Position numbers and translations under genes: made by a program
In this document: positions 15,795-23,173 of the stretch, one piece after another
Position numbering within the stretch: position 1 is the stretch's first letter
How the letters are laid out: each line of letters opens with the position of its first letter
Notes under the pieces: model-generated
Told to the model about the DNA's origin: nothing
Database searches by the model: none
The model's input: only the letters and a program-made list of their open reading frames with translations
Source of the DNA: Planctomycetota bacterium
GTDB taxonomy: Bacteria; Planctomycetota; Phycisphaerae; UBA1845
Assembly: GCA_030616775.1 (NCBI GenBank)
Contig: JAUWWQ010000041.1
Coordinates: forward strand, 1-38,374
Reading direction: 5' to 3'
Length of the DNA stretch: 38,374 bases

Positions 15795-16582
15795 GATTCT
15801 TCCCCCGCCCACCGCGGCTTCTTCTTATTAAGAAACGCATTCATCCCCTCCTGCCCCTCGTCGCTGACGCGCAGTCGGGCAATTACCTCCGCGGTATACG
15901 GGCCGTTCTCGTCCAGAGAACGTTCGGAAATCTCGCGGATAAGTTCCTTTGAAACAGCCAGGGCCTCGGGACCACCCGTCATGATCATCTCGACCTTGGC
16001 GTCCACCGCTGCGTCGAGTTCATTCGCCGGCACGACTGCGTTTACCAGCCCCATTTCCGCGGCCCGGGCTGCCGAGAAGCGCTCTCCGGTCAGGAAGTAT
16101 TCACGGAGATTCTTCTCCCCCATTCGTTTGAGCAAATAGGGGGAGATCGTGGCGGGAGTGAGTCCGAGTTTCGTCTCGGTGAAGGCGAAGACTGCATCCT
16201 CGGATGCGATGGCGATATCACAGACGGCGACCATGCCGGTCCCTCCGCCGACCGCCGACCCGTTGATGCGCCCGACGACCGGCTTGGGGCAGGCGTAGAT
16301 CTCACGAAGCATCCGGGCGAGGTTGAGTGAGCCCTCGTAGTTCTCCTCGTAACTGTAGTTGACCACCCGCTTCATCCAGTGAAGGTCGGCCCCGGCGCAG
16401 AAGGATGTCCCTTCACCGGTAAGCACGACCAGGCGTATCTCGGGATCGTCGCGGATTGAGGTGAAGATCTCCAGCAGATCTTCGAGCATCTGATCGTTGA
16501 ATGCGTTGCGGACATTCGGGCGATTCAGAGCGACGCGCCCAACAAAGCCCTTGCGTGTGAGGCGTACGGTACCGTGGCTCAT
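15773..16582 (-). CDS. Enoyl-CoA hydratase, LiuC (3-methylglutaconyl-CoA hydratase)-like
   Basis: 269 residues, a crotonase-fold hydratase. The FCAGADLHWMK oxyanion-hole sequence (61-71), with the ADLxWM form, is the feature I associate with methylglutaconyl-CoA hydratases (LiuC) rather than general fatty-acid hydratases. The second motif is GSAVGGGTGM, lacking the glutamate of the usual GGGxEL, which as I recall is also replaced in bacterial LiuC proteins. E136 in FTETKLG should be the remaining acid. It would interconvert HMG-CoA and 3-methylglutaconyl-CoA, linking the HMG-CoA synthase module upstream to the carboxylase downstream (inference). GAGGTG precedes the ATG. The last residues, RMKDEG, come from the heptamer array. 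Confidence 0.8.
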   Translation of the reverse strand: MSHGTVRLTRKGFVGRVALNRPNVRNAFNDQMLEDLLEIFTSIRDDPEIRLVVLTGEGTSFCAGADLHWMKRVVNYSYEENYEGSLNLARMLREIYACPKPVVGRINGSAVGGGTGMVAVCDIAIASEDAVFAFTETKLGLTPATISPYLLKRMGEKNLREYFLTGERFSAARAAEMGLVNAVVPANELDAAVDAKVEMIMTGGPEALAVSKELIREISERSLDENGPYTAEVIARLRVSDEGQEGMNAFLNKKKPRWAGEESRMKDEG

Positions 16583-16597
16583 TCACACCTCGACGCT

Positions 16598-16708
16598 GGG
16601 CCGAGAATCATTTCTCGGCCCCACTTTCAACGGCTGGGTGCGAGAAGGGATTCTCGCACCAGCACAAGAAGGGATTCTCGCACCAGCACAAGATTCTCGC
16701 ACCAGCAC
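16598..16708. repeat. Cluster of GAGAA hairpins and 24-bp direct repeats
   Basis: GGGCCGAGAA (16598-16607) pairs with TTCTCGGCCC (16612-16621) over the loop TCAT. GGTGCGAGAA (16637-16646) pairs with TTCTCGCACC (16651-16660) over GGGA. A 24-bp unit starting GAAGGGATTCTCGCACCAGC occurs twice in tandem (16644-16667 and 16668-16691), and a shortened third copy runs 16692-16708. The cluster fills the gap between the DUF35 and hydratase genes, so the operon transcript should carry strong hairpins here. Confidence 0.85.
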
Positions 16709-16723
16709 TTAACTCATCAGCAT

Positions 16724-17119
16724 TCAAATCCTTACGGGAACCGCCTTATGCCCGTAGTGTATGGCGCCGGCCTCCCCTTCCGAAGAAATCCGCCGAAACT
16801 CCAGCCTAACCGGCATTCCGATCCTGAGCTCCTCGAAGGGAAGGTCGACAATCTGCGAGGTCAGCCGCGGGCCGTCGTCCATCTGAATGATCCCCAGTGC
16901 AAACGGCGCCTGGCCGGAAAACTCGTCCGACGGAGTCCGGATGATTGTGTGGGTCACCACTTTGCCCGTGTGCTTCATCTCGAAGTGCTCGAACTGACGT
17001 CCATTGCACTTGTTGCAAACCAGCCTGGGCGGGAAGAAGGCCTTTCCGCACTTACTGCAGCGGGCCGCCTCCAACCGGTAGGTCTGCGGATAAGCTCTCC
17101 ACGATCTTGCAGGTGGCAT
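16724..17119 (-). CDS. DUF35 zinc-ribbon/OB-fold protein, scaffold of thiolase-HMG-CoA synthase complex
   Basis: 131 residues, usual for the family. The N-terminal rubredoxin-like zinc ribbon has C21, C24, C35 and C38 (CSKCGKAFFPPRLVCNKC), followed by an OB-fold (KVVTHTIIRTP, FALGIIQMDDGPRLTSQIVD, GMPVRLEFRRI). In methanogenic archaea a DUF35 protein bridges acetoacetyl-CoA thiolase and HMG-CoA synthase, and the complex channels acetoacetyl-CoA. Here its ATG directly follows the thiolase stop (TAGATG) and its ribosome binding site (GGAGG) lies inside the thiolase gene, so translation is likely coupled. Gene order and packing support the same complex in this bacterium. Confidence 0.9.
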   Translation of the reverse strand: MPPARSWRAYPQTYRLEAARCSKCGKAFFPPRLVCNKCNGRQFEHFEMKHTGKVVTHTIIRTPSDEFSGQAPFALGIIQMDDGPRLTSQIVDLPFEELRIGMPVRLEFRRISSEGEAGAIHYGHKAVPVRI

Positions 17120-18274
17120 CTACATAACCTCCAGAATGTGAACAACGGAGCTTCCGCCGCTCCCGCCCATGTTCTGTGCGAGTCCCACCCGGGCGCTGCT
17201 GACCTGCCGGTCACCGGCCTCGCCACGAAGCTGCTCGGTCAACTCGACGATCTGAGCCACTCCTGTCGCGCCCACCGGGTGCCCCTTCGACTTTAGTCCC
17301 CCGCTGGCATTGATCGGGATTCGTCCCTTGAGGCTGGTCTCTCCGACCTCAGCCGCAGGGCCTCCCTTGCCGCGCTCGAACAAACCAAGACTCTCCGAAA
17401 CGATGATCTCTGCAATCGTGAAGCAGTCGTGCACCTCGGCGAGGTCGATGTCCTTGGTGTCCTTGCCGGACATTTTGTAGGCCTGCTCGGCCGCCTCGGT
17501 CACAGCACTTAGCGTGGTCAGGTCCTCGCGGTCGTGCAGGGCGATAGTATCAGTAGCGTGCCCGCTGCCGATCACCTTAACCCCCGGCTTCTTGAACTTC
17601 TTCACCATATCAGCCGGCACGAGGATTACTGCCGCGGCCCCATCGGTGATCGGAGAGCAGTCAAGGATGTTCAGCGGGTCGGCCACCTTGGTGGAGTTGA
17701 TCACCCCTTCCACGGTGATCTCCATCCGAAACTGGGCCCGCGGGTTCATTGTCCCGTTGTGGTGATTCTTGACCGCGACCGCGGCCAACTGTTCACGAGT
17801 CGTCCCGTATTTATCCATGTGGGCGACGGCCATCATGGCGTACAAACCCGGAAAGGTGACACCCTGGACACCTTCCCATTGCATGTCCGCGGCGGTCGCA
17901 AGGGCGTGTGTAGCATCGCCACCGCCAACGTCGGTCATCTTCTCAACACCGCCTGCCAGAACGATGTCATGCATCCCGCTGGCCACCTCCATAAAGGCCA
18001 TCCGGAAGGCAACGCCGCCGGAAGCACACGCGGACTCCACGCGCGTGGAGGGAATGCTCTTCTGGCCGAGATAGTCGGCCATCACCGATCCGAGATGCTC
18101 CTGTGATGTGAACAGCCCGGGACTCATGCTCCCGATGTACATCGCATCAAGGCTGTCAACGCCGGCGTCGTCCATCGCCAGGAGGGCGGACTCGACGAAG
18201 ATATCGCGGGTCGACTTCTCCCAGAGCTCTCCCCATTTCTGCATGCCGACGCCGATTACGGCAACATCTCTCAT
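17120..18274 (-). CDS. Archaeal-type acetyl-CoA C-acetyltransferase (thiolase)
   Basis: 384 residues, the length of archaeal/SCP-x-like thiolases. It condenses two acetyl-CoA to acetoacetyl-CoA, or runs in reverse. The nucleophile is C83 in ESACASGG, and H332 lies in [28 protein letters not shown] is also typical. The end, [13 protein letters not shown], is the SCP-x-type form and lacks the second cysteine of biosynthetic bacterial thiolases. It lies 12 bp after the HMG-CoA synthase gene, with GGAGG before the ATG, and directly abuts DUF35. This three-gene order is what makes an archaeal-type channelled complex likely, in which acetoacetyl-CoA would pass straight to HMG-CoA synthase. Confidence 0.92.
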   Translation of the reverse strand: MRDVAVIGVGMQKWGELWEKSTRDIFVESALLAMDDAGVDSLDAMYIGSMSPGLFTSQEHLGSVMADYLGQKSIPSTRVESACASGGVAFRMAFMEVASGMHDIVLAGGVEKMTDVGGGDATHALATAADMQWEGVQGVTFPGLYAMMAVAHMDKYGTTREQLAAVAVKNHHNGTMNPRAQFRMEITVEGVINSTKVADPLNILDCSPITDGAAAVILVPADMVKKFKKPGVKVIGSGHATDTIALHDREDLTTLSAVTEAAEQAYKMSGKDTKDIDLAEVHDCFTIAEIIVSESLGLFERGKGGPAAEVGETSLKGRIPINASGGLKSKGHPVGATGVAQIVELTEQLRGEAGDRQVSSARVGLAQNMGGSGGSSVVHILEVM

Positions 18275-18286
18275 CTATCTATCCTC

Positions 18287-19345
18287 CTACTTCTCCGCCA
18301 GGCGGATCTTGCGCCGCATCTTGGCGTACTCGCCGTACTCGACGTAGGTGACGTTCTCATCCATGAGCCATCGCGTCCTCGGCGCCAAATCCCGGACCTC
18401 GCGCACTCGATCACGAACGGTAAAGACGAAAGCGTCACTCCCGGCCCCCGAGCCGTAGGAACACATCAAAATCCTGTCGCCGGGATCGGCCACATCCAGA
18501 ATCGCGGTAAGGCCTATCGGCGAAGACCCGGAGTACGTATTGCCCAGCCACGGCACCAGGCGTCCTACGTCAATCTGCTCGAAGCTGAATCCGAGAATCT
18601 TGGCCGCTCGCTTGGGGAACTTCCCGTTGGGCTGATGGAAGACCACGTACTTGAAATCCTCGGGCTTGAGGTTCGATTTTTCCAAGATGCCCCGGGCTGC
18701 CCCGGTGACCGTGCGGAAGTAGGCCGGTTCGCCGGTGAAGCGGCCACCGTGGGCGGGATAGAACTGATGCTCGCGGCGCCAGAAGTCCGGCGTGTCGGTC
18801 ATGAACGAGAAAGTCTCGTCCACAGTGGCGATCATTCGCTCTTCGTCGGCGCCCATGATAAAGGCGGCCGCTCCCGCGGCGGCGGAGTACTCGAGAGCGT
18901 CACCGGGCGCACCCTGCGACGTGTCAGCCCCAATCCCCATGCCGTACTTAATCAGCCCGGCCTTGACCAGGCCGTACGCCACGAACATACCCTCCGAGCC
19001 CGCCTTGCACGCGAACTCGAAGTCGGCGCAGTGGCAATCGGGGGTGGCCCCGATGGCCTCGGCCACCGTCACGCCGGAAGGTTTCACAGCGTATGGGTGC
19101 GACTCGCTGCCTACGTAGACGGCGCCAATGTCTTTCGGATCGATCCCCGACCGGGCGAGTGCGTTTCGGGCCGCCTCGACCGACAGTGTAATTGTGTCCT
19201 CGTCGAGCGCGGGGACCGATTTCTGGAACAGCTCCAGGCCTCTTTTGTAGCTTGCGGCGTCCGCCCCCCAGACCTTGGCGATATCTTCGACCTTGATACG
19301 CCGCCTGGGGATGTGGGCGCCATAGCCGACTATTCCAACGACCAT
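18287..19345 (-). CDS. mvaS: Archaeal-type hydroxymethylglutaryl-CoA synthase
   Basis: 352 residues, the short archaeal form. It condenses acetyl-CoA with acetoacetyl-CoA to give HMG-CoA. The expected triad is visible: E81 (VGSESHPYAVKPS), C113 (FEFACKAGSEG) and H237 (VVFHQPNGKFPKRAAKILG). DTSQGAPGDALEYSAAAGAAAFI (141-163) is strongly archaeal in style. GGAGG lies just before the ATG, making this the first gene of the long minus-strand operon. There is no HMG-CoA reductase or mevalonate kinase in the window, so a role in the mevalonate pathway is not supported by context; the hydratase and carboxylase downstream suggest a different fate for HMG-CoA. Transfer from archaea is possible but would need a tree. 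Confidence 0.93.
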   Translation of the reverse strand: MVVGIVGYGAHIPRRRIKVEDIAKVWGADAASYKRGLELFQKSVPALDEDTITLSVEAARNALARSGIDPKDIGAVYVGSESHPYAVKPSGVTVAEAIGATPDCHCADFEFACKAGSEGMFVAYGLVKAGLIKYGMGIGADTSQGAPGDALEYSAAAGAAAFIMGADEERMIATVDETFSFMTDTPDFWRREHQFYPAHGGRFTGEPAYFRTVTGAARGILEKSNLKPEDFKYVVFHQPNGKFPKRAAKILGFSFEQIDVGRLVPWLGNTYSGSSPIGLTAILDVADPGDRILMCSYGSGAGSDAFVFTVRDRVREVRDLAPRTRWLMDENVTYVEYGEYAKMRRKIRLAEK

Positions 19346-19366
19346 AGGTCCTCCTTATTCTGTGGT

Positions 19367-19392
19367 GGCCGGACCCGCACTCGGGCCCGGCC
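19367..19392 (-). promoter_or_regulatory. Strong leader hairpin upstream of the HMG-CoA synthase gene
   Basis: GGCCGGACCCG (19367-19377) and CGGGCCCGGCC (19382-19392) form an 11-bp stem with one mismatch at DNA level (a G-U pair in the minus-strand transcript) and a 4-nt loop. It ends 21 bases before the start codon. This could be a stability element, an attenuator or the end of the transcript unit upstream. No riboswitch family is recognised. Confidence 0.4.
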
Positions 19393-19559
19393 TCCGGGAA
19401 TCCAACACACCCTCCTGTGCAGCCGCCGGTTACCGGTGGCCAGTTTAGGCAGTCAAATGCAGGTTCAGGAGATTAGCGACCCGGCAGGCCCTCGTCAAGC
19501 GTGACACCGTGGTGTCGAATCACGGGCCGTCAGCCGTCGGCGGGAGAGCGGCTCATCGC

Positions 19560-19770
19560 GGTCTGCGATACGCAGGCCGGTTCGCTCGGGCAGATGATAG
19601 ACGCTGGATCGTGTCACGAACAGGGACTCCGCCAGCACGGCTGCCGTCTTGCCCTTGGTAAGATGCAAGATGATCGATATTCGCGTCCACGTCCCGGTGT
19701 CGGTGTCGCGGAATCCGGATCCGCAGTTGTCTCTTTTCGGATCGCGATAGTTCGGGAATAATGTCCGTGG
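19560..19770 (-). pseudogene. Remnant of a transposase helix-turn-helix domain (IS630-like)
   Basis: On the minus strand one frame reads IPELSRSEKRQLRIRI. After a +1 shift a second frame continues RDTDTGTWTRISIILHLTKGKTAAVLAESLFVTRSSVYHL. The second part has the layout of the N-terminal helix-turn-helix of IS630-type transposases (IILxLxxGKTxxxxAxxLxVxRSxVY). No catalytic DDE region follows. I read it as a frameshifted fragment. The rest of the gene-free interval 19393-19906 shows nothing that I recognise. Confidence 0.4.
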
Positions 19771-19906
19771 GACATCCTTGCCGCCAAGGTCTTGTGATGG
19801 GCACCCGGCATTGATGCCCTCTTATATGGATTACTTTTCGGGCCGCGCGATCGGGAATGATGATTTAGAAGGTCGGGGGTGTCGAACCCAATACGGGAAA
19901 GCGACG

Positions 19907-21097
19907 ATGCTCACAAGTCGATGCAAATGCGGAGCAAAGTATCGTTACCCCGAGTCTTCGATCGGTAAGCGCGCCAAGTGCAAGAAGTGCGGCACTATCT
20001 TCACACTCAAACCGGAAGATGACGAGGGTCCGATCCCCATCGCCGACGACAGCGATATGAGGGGTGAAATCGCCGCTGCCGCGAACCGGTGCAAAGCCAT
20101 CTCAGCCGAACAAGAAGAAGCTGAGGCCCGGGCGGCAGCGGCGATTGCGCTGCCGCACAGCGGGCAATCCATCCGGGCCCAGCACGTAGCTGCCTCCAAG
20201 CCCAGGATGGGAACACGCGAATACTTTCGGGACTTGATCGCCACACTGGTTTTCCTCAAGAAGCCGGCGAGCCTGATAAGCTTCGTGGTCATGTGGGTGA
20301 TTCTTGCGCTTGGGATCCTTGGCGCTCAAATACCGTTGTTCGGTATTCTGCTGCTCCTGATGTCGCTGGGCTGGTATGCCGCTTTCCGATTTTCCGTCGT
20401 TAGCTCCGCGGCCGCAGGGGAAAAGGAAGTGCCAATGCTCAGCTTTGAAGACGGCGTCGGTGGCGGCATCGTCCTTCCGCTGTTCAGGTGGGTCGGTACT
20501 TGGGTCCTGGCGTTCGCCCCCGTCATCGTGTTCATGGTTATCTATGTCGGGGTGACGGTGAGCGCGATTATGGGCGGCGTGTCCGGAATCATCTCCGCTG
20601 GAGGCGCGAACATTACTCTGTTGTTGCTCAGTGCTCTGGGATTATTCGTCTGGCCGATGATCGTGCTTTGCGTCAGTCTCGGGGGCTTTGAAACCCTTAT
20701 CCATATCGATCTTATCGTGCCCACACTGGTCAAAACGTTTCCTATGTACGTCCTGACCGTCGGGATCGTGATGGGAACGCAGTTCATCGACTACTCTTGG
20801 CAGGCGGCCGCAAAAAAGACCGTCGCCAAAGCGCAGTTCGAGGGCACAATGATGGAGAATCTCGTCAACGAGCAGGGTGAATACACCGGCGACACACTCA
20901 CTCCTAAACAGTGGGAGCAGGTCGTAAAGGACTCTCGACGCAAGCCCGCAGTGAACGTTTCGGCGGGGATGGAAACTGACCTATACATCAGGATCTTCGG
21001 CGCGGGCCTTATCCTGTATCTCGAGATTGTTGCGATGCGCGCGATCGGTCTTTACTACTTTCATTTCAAGCGGCGATTCGCATGGGACTGGGGATAG
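19907..21097 (+). CDS. Zinc-ribbon multi-pass membrane protein, unknown function
   Basis: 396 residues from the ATG at 19907. That start places the zinc ribbon at the N-terminus as usual in such proteins; an in-frame ATG 43 codons earlier would add unlikely sequence. The ribbon is RCKCGAKYRYPESSIGKRAKCKKCG, with cysteine pairs at about 6/8 and 25/28, followed by an acidic linker. About six hydrophobic segments lie at roughly 130-155, 160-185, 215-245, 255-280, 290-320 and 350-375. A polar loop (KAQFEGTMMENLVNEQGEYTGDTLTPKQWE) precedes the last one. MJ0042-like ribbons at the head of a membrane protein are common in planctomycetes and their function is unknown. It is convergent with the M28 peptidase gene, with a 121-bp gap. 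Confidence 0.72.
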   Translation: MLTSRCKCGAKYRYPESSIGKRAKCKKCGTIFTLKPEDDEGPIPIADDSDMRGEIAAAANRCKAISAEQEEAEARAAAAIALPHSGQSIRAQHVAASKPRMGTREYFRDLIATLVFLKKPASLISFVVMWVILALGILGAQIPLFGILLLLMSLGWYAAFRFSVVSSAAAGEKEVPMLSFEDGVGGGIVLPLFRWVGTWVLAFAPVIVFMVIYVGVTVSAIMGGVSGIISAGGANITLLLLSALGLFVWPMIVLCVSLGGFETLIHIDLIVPTLVKTFPMYVLTVGIVMGTQFIDYSWQAAAKKTVAKAQFEGTMMENLVNEQGEYTGDTLTPKQWEQVVKDSRRKPAVNVSAGMETDLYIRIFGAGLILYLEIVAMRAIGLYYFHFKRRFAWDWG

Positions 21098-21218
21098 TGA
21101 TCATCGATTGGGGATTGCCGATTACGGATCTGGGGTTCGGGGTCGAGGATTGGGGGCTGTCGGTTCCGCGTGTTTTCTCCCGTTTCAGCGACGGGGACGG
21201 CTCGGTTCTGTTAGCGCT

Positions 21219-22667
21219 CTAAGGCGCCAAGCGTTCCCCGAGGCGCTGGGGCATGTCGGCTAAGATGTACGCCACCGTGGCGAGGACGGCGACGTTTTTC
21301 GAGAGGTCTTCAGGTTTGACCTTATCAAGCGTGTCGGCGGGGGAATGATGATAGTCAAAATACTTCGACCCTTCGACCCGTTGCCCCATCAACATTACAC
21401 CTGTGTCTTTCATCGGGCTGATGTCCGCCCCGCTGCCGCCTACCCTGACGGTCATCTCACCCACAGATGATGAGAACAGGCCCATGATGTCGCGCATCTG
21501 CTCGGCGGCGACGGTCTCTCGCTGCTTGTCTGTACACTCCAGTGAAAACCCGGTGGGCCTAAAGACACCGGCGTCCGATTCGATGGCGACAACATGCTTG
21601 CCCATCTCGTCGGCGTGGTCCTTGGCATATGCAATCCCTCCGCGCAGGCCGTTCTCTTCGTTGACCCACAGCACGACCCGGATCGTGCGCTTGGGGATCA
21701 TGTTCAGCTTGCGCAGGACGTTAATGACCTCCATGGCGATGACGCAGCCGCCGGCGTCATCGTGGGTACCGTGGCCGACATCCCAGGAGTCGATATGCCC
21801 TCCGATGACGACGACTTCATCGGGCCAGGTGGAGCCGCGAAGCTCGCCGACCACGTTTGCGGACTCCGCGTCGGGCAGTGTCTTGGCTCCCATCTTCAAA
21901 AGTACGCGAACCTCCGCTCCGAGCCGTCGCAGCCCGGCGATGGTGTCGGCATCTTCGGTTGAGATCGCCGCCGCGGGGATCTTGACCTTGGCGTCGCCGT
22001 ATCTCATGGCCCCCGTGTGCGGGGTTTGAAGGCTGTTGGCGGTTGCCGATCTGACCAGGCAGGCGATCGCGCCCTTGGCCGCTGCCAGCCGCGCACCATG
22101 TGTGCGATATTTGACGGCAACGCCGTAACCCGAGCCGTGCCCAGGGTCGTACTGGGGCATCACCTTGTTGAACAGGACGATTCTGCCGCGAGCGCCTTCG
22201 CCAAGAGCGTTGAGTGCAGCCTCGTCCTCGACGACTAGGACTTCTCCGAAGATACCTGCTTCCGGCGTCCCGACAGATCCGCCCAGCCCAAGGATGTGCA
22301 AGTTCTCAGACCGCGGCGTGACCATCCAAGCCGCCTCATGACCGCGCACCCAATGAGGCACCATGACCTTTTCGCGATGTACGTTCTCGGCACCGTCCTT
22401 CTTCAGCGTCTCAGCCGTCCAATCGATCGCCTTCTCCATTCCCGGTGAACCGCTGAGTCGATGACCGACGCCTATGCAGAGATACTGCAGCTTGTCATAG
22501 GCTTCGTTGTCAGCCAGCGTAGTGCGGACGATCTGCTCGGCTGCGTCGCGATATCGAGCAGCAATGGATCCATTCTCATCCCGAGTTGGCGGTTCGGTCT
22601 CCGGGTATGTCGATAAGCCAAGTGATGCTCCCAACACCAACACCGCAAAGATCATCTGGGAACGCAT
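21219..22667 (-). CDS. Secreted M28 zinc peptidase, carboxypeptidase Q-like
   Basis: 482 residues from the ATG at 22667, chosen because AGGAGGTG lies directly upstream and a signal peptide begins there (MRSQMIFAVLVLGASLGLST); the frame extends 55 codons further back without such support. M28 metal-ligand motifs are in place: GGHIDSWDVGHGTHDDAGG (His and bridging Asp), VNEENGLRGG (Glu-Glu), ESDAGVF, and DYHHSPADTLDKV near the end. A PA-type insert lies at about 130-230. The arrangement matches carboxypeptidase Q/plasma glutamate carboxypeptidase, exported enzymes that trim dipeptides or short peptides. The last 18 codons are duplicated almost exactly at 10861-10917. Confidence 0.92.
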   Translation of the reverse strand: MRSQMIFAVLVLGASLGLSTYPETEPPTRDENGSIAARYRDAAEQIVRTTLADNEAYDKLQYLCIGVGHRLSGSPGMEKAIDWTAETLKKDGAENVHREKVMVPHWVRGHEAAWMVTPRSENLHILGLGGSVGTPEAGIFGEVLVVEDEAALNALGEGARGRIVLFNKVMPQYDPGHGSGYGVAVKYRTHGARLAAAKGAIACLVRSATANSLQTPHTGAMRYGDAKVKIPAAAISTEDADTIAGLRRLGAEVRVLLKMGAKTLPDAESANVVGELRGSTWPDEVVVIGGHIDSWDVGHGTHDDAGGCVIAMEVINVLRKLNMIPKRTIRVVLWVNEENGLRGGIAYAKDHADEMGKHVVAIESDAGVFRPTGFSLECTDKQRETVAAEQMRDIMGLFSSSVGEMTVRVGGSGADISPMKDTGVMLMGQRVEGSKYFDYHHSPADTLDKVKPEDLSKNVAVLATVAYILADMPQRLGERLAP

Positions 22668-23173
22668 AACACCTCCTGCGCGCTCAAGCATGCTGAACGG
22701 AAACGTCGCGGTCTCCGCCAGGGTCGTGGCCTCACGCGACATTGTTGCAATTCTAGCTAACCGGCAGTGCATTACCAGGCCGGTGTTGCCGGGCCTGGAG
22801 GTACTCGCGGGCTCAAGCCGGTCCCAGACCAACGGACAACGGATTGACCGGCGTAACGGAACGGAATGGTAAGGACGCCTGCCGGTAGTCGGACGTATGG
22901 TGGTGATCGGTGGCGCGAATTTGTGTAATCAGCACAGGACCCGCTGCATGAGGCCTTGCACGAGATGCTTGTCCTATAAACATCAATGCCCCATACAGGA
23001 TTGAAGACAGCTTGCTCTCACGATTAAAAAGTAGTAGCCTTGGGCGTTGGCATTTGGGTCTACATCGCAGACTCTTGGGGTGGAGATACTGCTTGCCTGG
23101 AATCGCTACTTCAGGAAGGGGTTCGGTCCGTCGGGTTGGAGATGCGACCCCTGCTTCGCTCAGGCGTCGTCCA
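22668..23173. other. Intergenic region between divergent genes
   Basis: About 500 bp separate the M28 peptidase start (minus) from the phosphodiesterase start (plus). Open frames here show no domain or ribosome binding site. Both promoters should lie in it, but I cannot place a convincing -35/-10 pair. The phosphodiesterase frame itself stays open back to 23012, so part of 23012-23173 would be coding if an upstream start is used. Confidence 0.5.

Noticed and set aside
11258-19345. The operon as a complete mevalonate pathway
   Set aside because: Only HMG-CoA synthase and thiolase are present; no reductase, kinase or decarboxylase of the pathway is in the window.
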